Source: Edaphobacter acidisoli (GTDB lineage: Bacteria > Acidobacteriota > Terriglobia > Terriglobales > Acidobacteriaceae). Taken from it: a stretch of 64,000 bases of DNA. The position numbers were made by a program, and so were the translations under genes. Numbering within the stretch: the first letter of the stretch is position 1; the number at the start of each line of letters is the position of its first letter. Location of the stretch: contig NZ_BMJB01000001.1 in assembly GCF_014642855.1 (NCBI RefSeq), positions 3,147,951 through 3,211,950 of the forward strand. The letters are read 5' to 3'. Below, piece after piece: positions 40,211 to 50,473 of this stretch. The notes beneath the pieces were generated by a model. It made no database searches and had not been told where the DNA came from. It was given only the letters and a program-made list of their open reading frames with translations.

Positions 40211-43200
40211 ATGAATTTTTCTGAATTCGCAACACGGGCATTTGCGGCCCGTAGAACAGTGCGCCGACCGACAATCTGGCTGGTTCTGCTGCTTGCGTTT
40301 GCAGCGCTGGCTACACCCGTGCGCGCGCAGCTAGATACAGGCGGGATCGCCGGAGTGGTAACTGACCCTGATGGGAAGGTGGTGCAAAGTGCGCAAATCA
40401 CTGCTACGGAGAATGCTACCGGCACGACTTATTCCGCTACGAGCTCAAGTGCAGGCTACTATGTGTTCCCGTCACTTCATACGGGGATATACAAGGTGAC
40501 GGTCAGTGCTCCCGGCTTTAGAACGGTGGTCTATAACGGAGTTCGGGTCTCTATTGGCGCACGTACTGCGCAGGACGCTGTACTCACGGTAGGGTCGACT
40601 ACAGAATCGGTCAGTGTGAGCGCAGCGGCACTGACGCTGGAAACACAGACGTCGGAGATCGACGACACCATTTCTCCTGAGCAGGTCCAATACCTGCCCT
40701 TGCAGGTAAGCGGCACACTTCGGTCACTCTCGACTCTGGAGTTTCTTGTACCTGGAGCAGTCGGGCCGGGCACGTCGTCTGGTGGCTCAGGCTTTCAGAT
40801 GACAAAGATTAACGGCGGACAAGAAGAGGGCACGGACTATCTGATTGACGGCATCACGACCAATCGCATGGAGAATGGCTCGGGAAGTTTCGATATCGTT
40901 GCGCCCTCGGTCGAGGCAGTGAGCGAGTTTCATATCGATCTCTCCGGCCTTCCGGCAAACCTTGGCAACACTACGGGCGGGCTTGCTAATTACAACTCAA
41001 AGAGCGGAAGTAACCAGTACCACGGCGCGGTGTTCAACTTTTACAAAAACGCCGCACTGGATGGTAACAACTGGTTCAACAATGGCTATCTCGCCGAGAC
41101 ACCTTTGAGTAATACCGCTGTTCGAAAGAGCCTGCAGCGGCCTCCCGATACTAAAAATGATTACGGCGTTTCGCTTGGTGGACCGGTTCGTATTCCTAGG
41201 CTCTATAACGGAACAGACAAGAGCTTCTTCTTCTTTGGGTGGGAGCAGCTCCACTACAGCACTGGATCGTCTGTGACAAGTCTGATCCCAACTCCAACTG
41301 AGTTGGGAAGCAACGGGCAGTACTTTGATTTCAGTTCCACACTTGGCGGCGTCATTCCAGGGGCCTCGGATGCATGTAATTCGGTGCTCTATTACGGAGA
41401 GATATTCGATCCTACGACAGAAAAAACCGTCAATGGTCAAGCGTGCCGCATGCCATTTTCAGTCAATGGACAACTCAACACAATCCCCATGACCCGCGAG
41501 AGTGAGGTGGCCAAGGCGGTGCTTCAGTATCTGCCAACGCCGAATCTGTCGGGCGGAACAAATAATTATGTCTATGACACGCAAGATCAGCATAATGAAA
41601 CCGTCTATAGTCTCCGGCTCGACCAGAACCTGACTGCCAGCCATAAGATCTGGGGTCTCTATAGCTCCCGTCAGAATACGGACATGGGGAATGGCCTCAA
41701 TTTGCCGGCCCCAATCAACTCGGCTGGTGGGGGAGTTACTAATCAACTTGGCAAGCTCTTCCGTCTTGGATGGGATTGGACTATCAGCCCGAATCTCATC
41801 AATTCGATGACATTCGGCACTAACAGGTCGAATAACTACAACCTCTCTCGTGCGGCGAACATGAACACGGAATGGGATAGCAAACTGGGTATCGCTAATG
41901 GTAGTGGTCCCGTCTTCCCCGGATTTGTATTTGTCGGCAGTCCGTATCCAGGATTTGGCCAGAATATCGGCAGCCAGGATGTGGATAGCCTGATTGCTTT
42001 GCATGATGAGGTCCACTGGCAGCATGGCGCACACAGCTTCACGTTCGGCGGGGAGGCACAATATCACCAATATTCCTTCGTCAGTAAGATCGGCGGTACG
42101 TGCAGCGGTAATGCGGGCTGCTTCAGCTTCTGGGACAATCAAACTGCATCTGATACAACGTACTGGGGGCAGGATGGCAACTCATTCGCAGCCTTTCTCA
42201 TCGGTCAGGCGGGTACGGCCAATGCAATCTCTCAGCTTCATGCTCCGCGCTGGATCATGCACTACGGCGCGCTGTTTGCGCAGGACGATTGGAAGATTCG
42301 CAAGAATCTGACACTGAACCTCGGTCTGCGCTGGGATTACACCACGCCGCGTCACGAAGCCGATGGCGACACGGCGATCATGGACATGAATGCTCCCAAC
42401 AGCGCAGCTGACAATCTTCCCGGTGCCCTGGTCTTTGCAGGAAAGGGCGCTGGACGTAATGGGAATGTCGACGAGACCTGGGCGCGGACATGGTACAAGG
42501 ACTTTGCACCACGGGTGGGATTTGCCTGGCAAGTGATTCCCAAAGACGTTCTCCGTGGAAGTACTGGCATCTACTATGGCCCTCTCGTCTATGCCGATTT
42601 TGGCCAAGGGACTATGCAGGGTTTCACGGTCAATCAGACGCTCTTCACTGCTGATCCGATGTCAGGCCCGCAAGTGGACGCTGGACTTCCAGTGTTACCC
42701 TCCACGCCGGATCTCGATCCTACCCAGTCGAATACTCAGGGGGTGGACAGTATTGAGCCAACCTTCGGACGTCCTTCGATGGTGCAGACGTGGACGCTCG
42801 AAAATCAGTATGAAATTACTCCCGATCTGCTTGTTTCAGTCGGTTATCTGGGGATGCACTCGACCCGTCTTCACGGCCTGATCGACTATCCAAATGACAT
42901 CCCATTGAAGGACCTGGCGATGGGTACCTGCCTGCAATGGTGGGCTGCTGCTCCTTGCCCCAATGGCTTCAACTCACCGCCGCTTCAGCCCTATTCGAAC
43001 TTCTTCAACGAATGGGGTTCGCAGGTATGGGCAGAGCAGGCACTAAGACCATTTCCTCAATATGGTTACATCAACGAGGACAGCTATCTCCAAAATGTTG
43101 GCCAGTCGAGCTACAACGCACTTGAGGCCAAACTGGAGCGGCGCTTCCACAACGGCCTGAATGTGCTGGCTTCCTATACCTTCTCAAAGACGCTCACTGA

Positions 43201-43927
43201 TGCGGACGCTATTCAGCCGTACTACAGCACGCTGCAGAACCAGGGAGGCACGCAGAACCCCTACGATCACAAGGCGGAGAAGGCTGTTAGCAATGAAGAC
43301 ATTCCGCAGAACTTCGTTCTCAGCTACGTCTATGAACTGCCTGTGGGTCGTGGTAAGGCGTTACTGGGTAATGCTCCCAAGCCGGTCAATGCAGTCATCG
43401 GTGGCTGGAGAGTCAGTGGTGTGCATCGTTATATGAGTGGCCAACCCATCAGCTTCTGGGGAGCCAATGGGATTCCAGGCTTCGATAACGGTATCCGCCC
43501 GAATCGTGTGGCTGGCCAAGGGGTACGCCGTTCAGGCAGCTTCAATCCTTTCACATTCATCAACGATGGAAATACCGGTTACGATCACTCGTCTGGGGCT
43601 TGCTCTACCGGCTATTGGAACTGCGCGTTTGTGGCAGATCCTAATCCCAGTCCAGGCGTGAATGTGCCGTATCAGTTTGGCAATATGCCGCGCAACTCTG
43701 CTGATATCCGTAGCTTCGGATTCTATGATGAAGACCTCGGCATCAGTAAAACCTTTCCAATCCGGGAGAGCATCCATGCCGAATTCAGCGGTCAGATGTT
43801 CAACGCATTCAATCGTCATGCTTTCAATAAACCGGATTCGGGGGTGCAGGACACGAACTTTGGTCAGGTAGGTAGTACGCTACTGGGGCCAAGAAATATC
43901 CAATTTGTGTTGAGAGTTACCTACTGA
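40211..43927 (+). CDS. Oar-type TonB-dependent outer-membrane receptor
   Basis: 1,238 residues. ATG 40211 is chosen for its strong AAGGAGG site and clean signal peptide (WLVLLLAFAALATPVRAQ). Residues 35-115 form a carboxypeptidase-regulatory-like domain (GGIAGVVTDPDGKVVQSAQI; SLHTGIYKVTVSAPGF). A plug domain follows (ISPEQVQYLPLQVSGTLRSL; INGGQEEGTDYLIDGITTN), and then a long beta-barrel ending in ...IQFVLRVTY with a C-terminal aromatic residue. It probably imports an oligosaccharide across the outer membrane with TonB energy. Its downstream neighbours, two GH43 enzymes, suggest arabinan fragments as substrate. Confidence 0.9.
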   Translation: MNFSEFATRAFAARRTVRRPTIWLVLLLAFAALATPVRAQLDTGGIAGVVTDPDGKVVQSAQITATENATGTTYSATSSSAGYYVFPSLHTGIYKVTVSAPGFRTVVYNGVRVSIGARTAQDAVLTVGSTTESVSVSAAALTLETQTSEIDDTISPEQVQYLPLQVSGTLRSLSTLEFLVPGAVGPGTSSGGSGFQMTKINGGQEEGTDYLIDGITTNRMENGSGSFDIVAPSVEAVSEFHIDLSGLPANLGNTTGGLANYNSKSGSNQYHGAVFNFYKNAALDGNNWFNNGYLAETPLSNTAVRKSLQRPPDTKNDYGVSLGGPVRIPRLYNGTDKSFFFFGWEQLHYSTGSSVTSLIPTPTELGSNGQYFDFSSTLGGVIPGASDACNSVLYYGEIFDPTTEKTVNGQACRMPFSVNGQLNTIPMTRESEVAKAVLQYLPTPNLSGGTNNYVYDTQDQHNETVYSLRLDQNLTASHKIWGLYSSRQNTDMGNGLNLPAPINSAGGGVTNQLGKLFRLGWDWTISPNLINSMTFGTNRSNNYNLSRAANMNTEWDSKLGIANGSGPVFPGFVFVGSPYPGFGQNIGSQDVDSLIALHDEVHWQHGAHSFTFGGEAQYHQYSFVSKIGGTCSGNAGCFSFWDNQTASDTTYWGQDGNSFAAFLIGQAGTANAISQLHAPRWIMHYGALFAQDDWKIRKNLTLNLGLRWDYTTPRHEADGDTAIMDMNAPNSAADNLPGALVFAGKGAGRNGNVDETWARTWYKDFAPRVGFAWQVIPKDVLRGSTGIYYGPLVYADFGQGTMQGFTVNQTLFTADPMSGPQVDAGLPVLPSTPDLDPTQSNTQGVDSIEPTFGRPSMVQTWTLENQYEITPDLLVSVGYLGMHSTRLHGLIDYPNDIPLKDLAMGTCLQWWAAAPCPNGFNSPPLQPYSNFFNEWGSQVWAEQALRPFPQYGYINEDSYLQNVGQSSYNALEAKLERRFHNGLNVLASYTFSKTLTDADAIQPYYSTLQNQGGTQNPYDHKAEKAVSNEDIPQNFVLSYVYELPVGRGKALLGNAPKPVNAVIGGWRVSGVHRYMSGQPISFWGANGIPGFDNGIRPNRVAGQGVRRSGSFNPFTFINDGNTGYDHSSGACSTGYWNCAFVADPNPSPGVNVPYQFGNMPRNSADIRSFGFYDEDLGISKTFPIRESIHAEFSGQMFNAFNRHAFNKPDSGVQDTNFGQVGSTLLGPRNIQFVLRVTY

Positions 43928-43935
43928 TCACTATG

Positions 43936-43963
43936 GCCTGGGCGCGTTATTGCGCGCTCAGGC
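43936..43963 (+). terminator. Hairpin after the Oar-type receptor gene
   Basis: GCCTGGGCGCG and CGCGCTCAGGC pair over 11 bp (one G-U) around a 6-nt loop, starting 8 nt after the stop codon. No T-run follows, so it may be a weak terminator or protect the 3' end of the mRNA. Confidence 0.55.
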
Positions 43964-44062
43964 TGAATCCGTGCCGATCCATTTGAAAGCTATTTTTGCG
44001 AAAAATCTGTCGCAACTCTGCGCCAGACTATCTGGAAAGTCCTCGTTCTCAGGAGAAAGCTC

Positions 44063-45559
44063 TTGAAATTCTGCTTTTGCGCTGCCGTGCTACTCACCAT
44101 TTGTCTGCTCTTGGGATGTAGTAGCGGAGGAGGGACCTCGGGAACCGGCAATGGAGGAAGCGCCTCCGGTATACAGACACTCGATATGGGTACGCTGACT
44201 GAAGTGAACGATAGCTATATCTACACTCTTGCTAACGCAGCGGCCAGTGGATCGAACCTGAGTATCTCGAGTCAAAGCCAAACCGCTGGCACAGTGCTGT
44301 CGCAACAAACGGCCAGCGGTGCAGGAGCGGAGATCGATTGGCACTTCATCCCGATGGGCAGTGGCCAGTACAACGTGGAGAATATGCTGACACATCAGGT
44401 TATGGGCGTTAGCAACGCTTCCACGTCAGCCGGAGCGCAGGTGGTTGAATGGGCCGACAACGGAACGGCCGATCATCTCTGGGAGTTCTATCTACTTTCC
44501 GATGGAAATTACCTCATCAAAAACGTCAACAGCGGACTCTATCTGGAATCTGTTTCATCGCGTAGTGTTGATCAGGGCACCCGCGCAACCAGCGGCGCTG
44601 GCTGCAACTGTCAGGAATGGACGTTGACCTCGACGGGCAGTTCTCCTTACCCGGATCCAAGTGGTGTCAACGTTTCCTATTCATCACCGGATTCATCGTC
44701 CACTGGTATTCATGATCCATCTATGGCGCAGGTGGGAGGAATGTACAACCTCTTCTCGACTCATGGGCTTCTCCATGAGCACCAATCTTCAGATCTCGTC
44801 AACTTTTCTGATGGGGGGTATGCTCTTTCATCGCTGCCGGCGTGGACCAACGCGTTCACCGGCGGCAGCGGCGATCTTTGGGCACCTGATGTCTCAATCC
44901 ACAATGGTGAGGTATGGCTTTATTACGCTGCTTCCACATTCGGCAGCACTCAGTCCGGCATCGGTCTGGCGGTGAGTCCCAACGGTCAACCGGGCTCTTT
45001 TGTCGACTCGGGAGCAGCAATATATGTGTCTTCGAACTGCTCCGGCTCCAATGCGATTGATCCTGCTTCAGTTGTCGATTTCGCAGGAAATGCATGGCTC
45101 GTTTTTGGGTCGTGGTCAAGCGGGATTCAAATTATTCCAGTTAGCACCACCACAGGTGTTCCTACTGGCGCAGCATGCACACAGTTGGCTGACCATCCAT
45201 CCGGCACCGGAATCGAAGGTGCTTATGTTTATCCGTACGGAGGGTACTACTATCTCTTTGCTTCGATTGACACCTGTTGCAATGGCGTAAGCAGCACCTA
45301 CCGCATTATTGTCGGCCGCGCCGCTTCTGTGATGGGACCCTATACAGACCGTGGTGGTATTCCACTCACACAGGGCGGAGGAACGATCCTGCTCAGCTCG
45401 CACAGCAATATTAATGGTCCTGGGGGGGAGAGCGTCTTTACTGGCGCGTCAGGGGCTGTGCTCGTCTACCACTACTACGACGGAAACAATGGCGGCTCAC
45501 CTGCCCTTGGATTGAATCAGCTCGGTTGGACGTCGGATGGCTGGCCCTATGTCAAATAA
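44063..45559 (+). CDS. GH43 arabinanase-like lipoprotein with ricin-type lectin domain
   Basis: 498 residues starting at TTG 44063, which has AGGAGA at 7 nt. A lipobox (LLLGCSS, Cys at 19) predicts membrane anchoring. Residues 45-190 form a ricin-B/CBM13-like domain (NVENMLTHQVMGVSNASTSA; DGNYLIKNVNSGLYLE). Then a five-bladed GH43 domain follows with the base Asp in GIHDPSMAQVG, the pKa-modulating Asp in WAPDVSIHNG or DPASVVDF, and the acid Glu in GIEGAYVYPYGGYYYLF. The family cuts alpha-1,5-L-arabinan; exact activity is not shown. It pairs with the next GH43 gene. Confidence 0.88.
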   Translation: MKFCFCAAVLLTICLLLGCSSGGGTSGTGNGGSASGIQTLDMGTLTEVNDSYIYTLANAAASGSNLSISSQSQTAGTVLSQQTASGAGAEIDWHFIPMGSGQYNVENMLTHQVMGVSNASTSAGAQVVEWADNGTADHLWEFYLLSDGNYLIKNVNSGLYLESVSSRSVDQGTRATSGAGCNCQEWTLTSTGSSPYPDPSGVNVSYSSPDSSSTGIHDPSMAQVGGMYNLFSTHGLLHEHQSSDLVNFSDGGYALSSLPAWTNAFTGGSGDLWAPDVSIHNGEVWLYYAASTFGSTQSGIGLAVSPNGQPGSFVDSGAAIYVSSNCSGSNAIDPASVVDFAGNAWLVFGSWSSGIQIIPVSTTTGVPTGAACTQLADHPSGTGIEGAYVYPYGGYYYLFASIDTCCNGVSSTYRIIVGRAASVMGPYTDRGGIPLTQGGGTILLSSHSNINGPGGESVFTGASGAVLVYHYYDGNNGGSPALGLNQLGWTSDGWPYVK

Positions 45560-45627
45560 CCGGGGCAGGCTTGGGACGGCGTTCGGCTTGAAAAACAGAT
45601 TGGAATGCTTGCATATCAGAGGAGCCA

Positions 45628-46749
45628 ATGTTGACCCTTGTACTTGATGCTCGTGGTGAGGCACAGCGTGGATTGCGTGCACAGATTCGCGACAAAATAG
45701 TCGATGCAATGTGTGTCCAACGATGGTGGATCGCCTTCGCGGCAGTAGCCGCATTCGCCGGGCTCTCCTGCTATGTGCCTGCACAGAAACCGCAGGCACT
45801 TCAGCTCTCGGGTGATTACTGGGGCGCGCATGATCCGTCCATCATCAAAGCCGGGGACACGTGGTATGTGTTCGCCACTGGAAAAGCTCGCGACGGTGGT
45901 CAATTTCAGATTCGCTGTTCCACTGACCTCCATGCATGGAGCCTTTGCGGACATGTATTCAATGAGATTCCTGATTGGATACAGCAAGAGAGCCCAGGGA
46001 CCAAAGAGCTATGGGCGCCGGACATCTCCTTTGAAGGTGGGGAGTACCGTCTTTACTATGCGTTTTCTCTCTTTGCCAAGAATACTTCCGGCATAGCGCT
46101 GGCAACGAACAAGACGCTGGACCGATCCAGCCCCGCCTATAAATGGATCGACCGAGGCCTCGTATTGCGCTCAACTGTCGCCGATGACTTCAACGCGATC
46201 GACCCAAATTTTGTAATGGACGAACATCATCGTGCATGGCTTGCATTCGGAAGCTTCTGGGGCGGGATTAAATTGCGACGTCTGAACGACACGACAGGGC
46301 TTGCTAGTCGTCACAAGCTGTATTCATTGGCAACTCGATTTCGTCCGCCGGACCCATCGCCAGCAAAACCGGGACTGCCTCCCGATTGGCAGGCCATCGA
46401 AGCACCGTTTATCGTTCACCATGGCGGTTACTACTATTTGTTTGTTTCCTGGGATCTCTGCTGCCGTGGAACTCATAGCAGCTACCGAACATTAGTGGGC
46501 CGTTCCAGGAAAATCACCGGTCCATATGTCGACAAGAGCGGTACCTCAATGATGCGAGGAGGAGGCACGCCGTTGTTGAGTACCGACCGCCACTGGGTCG
46601 GACCAGGAGGCGAATCGGTGCTACTACAGCCATCTGGCCAGGACATTATTGTCTTTCACGCTTATGATGCGCACACCGGAGTTCCTGCTCTTCAGATTTC
46701 CACTCTGGTTTGGCGCGATGATTGGCCGAACTCGGTATTGGAGCAATAG
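45628..46749 (+). CDS. GH43 endo-arabinanase-like enzyme, secreted
   Basis: 373 residues. ATG 45628 has GAGGAG just upstream; ATG 45709 would give a tidier signal peptide (WWIAFAAVAAFAGLSCYVPA). The catalytic blocks are GAHDPSIIKAGDTWYVF (base), LWAPDISFEGGEYRLYYAFS and NAIDPNFVMDE (modulator), and AIEAPFIVHHGGYYYLFVSW (acid). DLCCRGTHSSYRTLVGRS is shared in form with the upstream GH43. No lectin domain. Together the two would release arabino-oligosaccharides at the cell surface and in the periplasm. Confidence 0.88.
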   Translation: MLTLVLDARGEAQRGLRAQIRDKIVDAMCVQRWWIAFAAVAAFAGLSCYVPAQKPQALQLSGDYWGAHDPSIIKAGDTWYVFATGKARDGGQFQIRCSTDLHAWSLCGHVFNEIPDWIQQESPGTKELWAPDISFEGGEYRLYYAFSLFAKNTSGIALATNKTLDRSSPAYKWIDRGLVLRSTVADDFNAIDPNFVMDEHHRAWLAFGSFWGGIKLRRLNDTTGLASRHKLYSLATRFRPPDPSPAKPGLPPDWQAIEAPFIVHHGGYYYLFVSWDLCCRGTHSSYRTLVGRSRKITGPYVDKSGTSMMRGGGTPLLSTDRHWVGPGGESVLLQPSGQDIIVFHAYDAHTGVPALQISTLVWRDDWPNSVLEQ

Positions 46750-46892
46750 TTGTAGCATGGTTTCTCTTCCATATGTAAAGCCATATTCTCCGCCCAGTTG
46801 GATAGGGGGCAAGTTTCGCAAAAAGAAGAACGTCCCAACAAATTGGTGCAATAAATCGTCTCATGATTGAGATATGTTCTATGCGCATCGCC

Positions 46893-47549
46893 CTATCTAG
46901 GGTGAAGCCAATCGGAGGAGTGTTTTTCGATGGCGATTCTTACCAATTGACTACGAGTTCTAACGCCTGCTTTATGGAAGAGCTCTTGGATTACGGCTTT
47001 CACCGAGCTCTCAGATGTATTAAGTTTCCAGGCGATTTCCTTGTTCGCGAGTCCATCTAGGATACCTCGTAGGACCTCACTTTGCCGTGAAGTTAGAGAA
47101 TGAGTACGGTTCAATTGCTTTGAATGTGCTCCCTGTCCGGAAATGATGCTCTGAACTGCAGCAGCATCCAACCAAGTGCCCCCGCTTGCTACTAATTTGA
47201 TAGCAGCAATTAGTTGTTCTGGATTGCCTTGCTTGAGAAAGATACCGGCAGCGCCTGCTTCGATCACCTGAAGCGTTGCTTCGTCTGATAGGCCTGCGGT
47301 GACCATTAGCACTCTGGCGCGGCTCGAGCACTGCTTCAATTCTGCTAAAAGATGTAGGCCTGAGTCCTCTCCGAGATCGTAATCGAGAAGGATAACATCT
47401 ATCTCGTTGGTGGATAATCTGGCCAGAGCGTCAGACACAGTCGCACAATGAGCGACCAATTGAAAAACCGCTGATGTTTCGAGCAGGCGGGTCAAGCTCT
47501 CGCGAAAGAGGCTGTGATCATCCACCAACAAGATACGGATTTCAGGCAT
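46893..47549 (-). CDS. NarL/FixJ-type response regulator
   Basis: 218 residues: a receiver domain with D10-D11 (LLVDDHSLFRES), phospho-acceptor D56 in VILLDYDLGED and Lys in GIFLKQGNPEQL, then a LuxR-type helix-turn-helix (LTSRQSEVLRGILDGLANKE; SSVKAVIQELFHKAGV). Its start overlaps the end of the histidine kinase gene by 8 nt, so it is the partner. The convergent gene downstream is GH43. Targets may include the divergent RND operon. Confidence 0.92.
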   Translation of the reverse strand: MPEIRILLVDDHSLFRESLTRLLETSAVFQLVAHCATVSDALARLSTNEIDVILLDYDLGEDSGLHLLAELKQCSSRARVLMVTAGLSDEATLQVIEAGAAGIFLKQGNPEQLIAAIKLVASGGTWLDAAAVQSIISGQGAHSKQLNRTHSLTSRQSEVLRGILDGLANKEIAWKLNTSESSVKAVIQELFHKAGVRTRSQLVRIAIEKHSSDWLHPR

Positions 47550-48948
47550 TGTGGACCTCAGTTGGCATTGCCGCAGAATTCAGACTAATCACAAAGCATG
47601 CTCCTGAAGGTAGGGATCTATAACGAATCTCTCCACCAAAAGAGTGCAGAAACGCGCGTGATAGATAAAGTCCCAGCCCGGTAGATGCTACGCCGTTCTG
47701 AAAAGGGTGAAAGAGGTGTTCCGGATGTTTTACCCCGCCCCCGTTGTCTGCAACTTCTATAACAATGTGATTTGCTTCAGTTCTTGCGTTGATGCGAAGG
47801 GTCCCCGCCGAGTGTTCGGAAAGCGCACGAATGCTGTTAGTGATCAGGTTCAGAAACACCTGCATCAGGCTTGACCGATCGGCCCATACGAGCGGAAGAA
47901 ATGGCTCTACATTCCATTGGGTTGCAATATTTTCATCGCTAAGAGAAGGGGAGATAATAATTCGAAGTTCATCTAGTAATGCGATCAGATCGACTTCGGT
48001 TGCCTGATCTGCCGTTTGTCGCAGATTAAAATTTGCGATACTTCCAAGTGCTGAGATCAAGTTCCCCAGAGCTTCGAAGTCTTGGTTGCCAGCAAGCAGA
48101 GGTTCACGAGACAGGTTTTGATGGACTGCCGTAATGGCACCGCAGACGTTACGGATTTCATGAGACATGGCTCCTATGACAATGCGTGATCCGAGCATTA
48201 ATTGATGAAGGCCAGATACCTCATGTGTTCTAAACTCTTCGGACGCATCGAGCACCATGACTGCCAGACGCAACCCTGCATTCGTGCGGTAGGTCGAAAA
48301 GCAAATATCGGCAAGGAATGTCTCGCCATCTTCACGTTGAGCGCGTGCCTGCATGACGGTGCGGAATAGCTGCTGTAGTGTGTCAGGACTGGAGATGTTT
48401 CGTAGCGAAGGCAGATAGCGATAGATAGCTCTGCCCTGAAGCTCTCCCTGGCGAACACCCAACATGCGGTGGGCAGCTTCATTGGCCATAAGTACCGCAC
48501 TATTTGCATCGGCCGTGATGATGGCTGCTGGGCTGCTTTCAATCAAGACCCGTAGCTGTTCTTCTGCTTCCTTTCGTGCTTCGCTCTGGTGCTCGATCTC
48601 ATCGAGATGTTCCATCGTCATTTTGCGATTGCGGTTAATCTCGCGTACAAACAGCCCAACGCCAGTGAAGGCTGCAGCATAGAGAACATCGCGTGTGGTT
48701 CCAGTACGTAGGCTCCATGCTAGATCGTCGAAGTTTTCTGCGAGGAGAGTGCAGAACATAGCGGCCAAAGCAATTTGCCAAGAGCTTAAAACGGAGCCAA
48801 TCATTGCCATAGGGAGGAGGTAAAGAAAACCTAAAGGGATTTCACCTACAACTCGCCAATCAAGTAAAGCAATCGCCAATGTTAGAGCGGCTGCTCTAAA
48901 CAGAGTCGCTCGCTTACTTCCACGAAAGAATATTGCGTAGATGCGCAT
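47542..48948 (-). CDS. Sensor histidine kinase with membrane and PAS domains
   Basis: 468 residues from ATG 48948. Three to four N-terminal hydrophobic segments (ALTLAIALLDWRVVG; FLYLLPMAMIGSVL; IALAAMFCTLLAENF; VLYAAAFTGVGLFV) are followed by a short coiled-coil, a PAS domain (LIESSPAAIITADANSAVLM; AHRMLGVRQGELQGR), and a kinase core with H-box IGAMSHEIRNVCGAI, N-box NLITNSIRAL and G-boxes VADNGGGVK and STGLGLYLSRAF. It probably senses a membrane or envelope signal and phosphorylates the response regulator encoded next. It starts 235 nt from, and opposite to, the metal-efflux operon. Confidence 0.9.
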   Translation of the reverse strand: MRIYAIFFRGSKRATLFRAAALTLAIALLDWRVVGEIPLGFLYLLPMAMIGSVLSSWQIALAAMFCTLLAENFDDLAWSLRTGTTRDVLYAAAFTGVGLFVREINRNRKMTMEHLDEIEHQSEARKEAEEQLRVLIESSPAAIITADANSAVLMANEAAHRMLGVRQGELQGRAIYRYLPSLRNISSPDTLQQLFRTVMQARAQREDGETFLADICFSTYRTNAGLRLAVMVLDASEEFRTHEVSGLHQLMLGSRIVIGAMSHEIRNVCGAITAVHQNLSREPLLAGNQDFEALGNLISALGSIANFNLRQTADQATEVDLIALLDELRIIISPSLSDENIATQWNVEPFLPLVWADRSSLMQVFLNLITNSIRALSEHSAGTLRINARTEANHIVIEVADNGGGVKHPEHLFHPFQNGVASTGLGLYLSRAFLHSFGGEIRYRSLPSGACFVISLNSAAMPTEVHNA

Positions 48949-49183
48949 ATTGCCCGTTGTGTTACCAACATTGAAACACTTCCATTGTAGATTTATGTAC
49001 GGACCGCAGTTTGTGCAATGGCGACATGTATTTGTGACCAAAAGATAGGGGCGAAGAGCTGAAAGGTCCGGGTGTGGTCATCGTCTTGCACTTTATGCTG
49101 AAGCTAGCCTGAGAGCATCCGATGCTGGGCTGTGGTGATGGCCCATGCACATTCCGCGAGTAAAACCTTATTTGAGTTATTTC

Positions 49184-50473
49184 ATGCGAACGATTCGATA
49201 TCTTGTCCGGGCAGTGAGCGTCCCAGCCTTGATGGGCCTTCTGTTTGGGTGCTGTTTGAGCGCTTCGGCGCAACAGGGGCTGACTTGGGATCAAGTTAAG
49301 GCTAAGTTCGAGACAGGTAATCCCACGCTGAAGGCAGATGCAGCCAACGTGGACGAGATGAAGGCTAATGAGGTAACAGCATATCTGCGGCCGAATCCTC
49401 AATTTACCCTCTCGACAGATGGTACGCAGATCACCCCGTATCATGGAGTTTGGCAACCACTGGTTGGTACTCAGATCCAAACTGCATTTAGCTATCTGCA
49501 TGAGCGCGACCACAAGCGGGAACTTCGTCTTAAGAGTGCTCAGCAGGGTACACAGATTGCCTCCTCACAACACAAAGACCTTGAGCGAAACCTGTTGTTC
49601 ACGTTGCGCGCCGTGTTTGTGCAGACGTTGGAAGCGAAATCGGTTGTTGCTCTTTCCCGCGAGGAATTAGCCTATTACGACCACATTATCAAGATCAGCC
49701 AAGATCGGTTCCAGGCCGGCGATCTCGCGCGCATTGATTTAGATCGGATTGAATTGCAGCGCGTGCAATACGAGTCTGATCTTGCGACGGCCGAGGTCAA
49801 CTTACGGACAGCAAAGATCCAGATGTTGCAGCTTCTCAATGACAAGACGCCAGTGGATCAGTTTGATGTTGAGGGTCCCTTCGTTTTCCAAGATCAACTG
49901 CAACCGCTTGGGACGTTTCGTCAGATTGCGCTAACAAACCGGCCGGATCTACAAGCTGCACTCGAAGGTTTGCAGCAGGCACAGACAAATCACAAGCTAG
50001 CAGTTGCCAACGGATCCACGGACCCCACCTTCAGTGGCTGGTGGACTTACAATCCGTCCTTCAATAATCCGTATGCCCACGAGACCTTGGGGCTCAGCGT
50101 CAGCATTCCCTTACGTATCTTTGACCGTAACCAAGGCGAAAAGCTGCGCACGCAGATCGACATTGACCGCAACCAGCAACTGGCCGATGCCTCGCGCGCA
50201 CAGCTTTTCAGCGACGTGGACTCTGCCTATGCACAGGTGAGCAGCAATCTGACGCTGCTGCGGCCTTATAAAACGCAGTATCTTACACAAGCATTGTATG
50301 TCCGCGACACCGAGACTTATGCCTGGCAGCATGGGGGAGCATCATTGATGGATTTTCTAAATGCACAGAGCGACTATCGTAATGTTCAGATGGCATATCT
50401 GCAGCTGGTAGGTTCTTATCTGACAGCAGCTGCGCAGCTGAATCTCTCTGTAGCTCAGGAGGTGATTCAGTGA
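49184..50473 (+). CDS. czcC: Outer-membrane efflux protein, CzcC/TolC family
   Basis: 429 residues from ATG 49184, which gives a good signal peptide (RAVSVPALMGLLFGCCLSAS, cleavage at SAQ); ATG 49145 is an alternative. Long amphipathic helices with alternating charges (ESDLATAEVNLRTAKIQMLQ; LADASRAQLFSDVDSAYAQV) and GLSVSIPLRIFDRNQGEKL are typical of OEP channel tunnels. It is the first gene of a three-gene RND operon and its stop overlaps the next start (GTGA). Confidence 0.9.
   Translation: MRTIRYLVRAVSVPALMGLLFGCCLSASAQQGLTWDQVKAKFETGNPTLKADAANVDEMKANEVTAYLRPNPQFTLSTDGTQITPYHGVWQPLVGTQIQTAFSYLHERDHKRELRLKSAQQGTQIASSQHKDLERNLLFTLRAVFVQTLEAKSVVALSREELAYYDHIIKISQDRFQAGDLARIDLDRIELQRVQYESDLATAEVNLRTAKIQMLQLLNDKTPVDQFDVEGPFVFQDQLQPLGTFRQIALTNRPDLQAALEGLQQAQTNHKLAVANGSTDPTFSGWWTYNPSFNNPYAHETLGLSVSIPLRIFDRNQGEKLRTQIDIDRNQQLADASRAQLFSDVDSAYAQVSSNLTLLRPYKTQYLTQALYVRDTETYAWQHGGASLMDFLNAQSDYRNVQMAYLQLVGSYLTAAAQLNLSVAQEVIQ

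Noticed and set aside
45497..45987. Minus-strand frames between and across the GH43 genes
   Set aside because: They lie opposite two recognised GH43 genes and show no family features.
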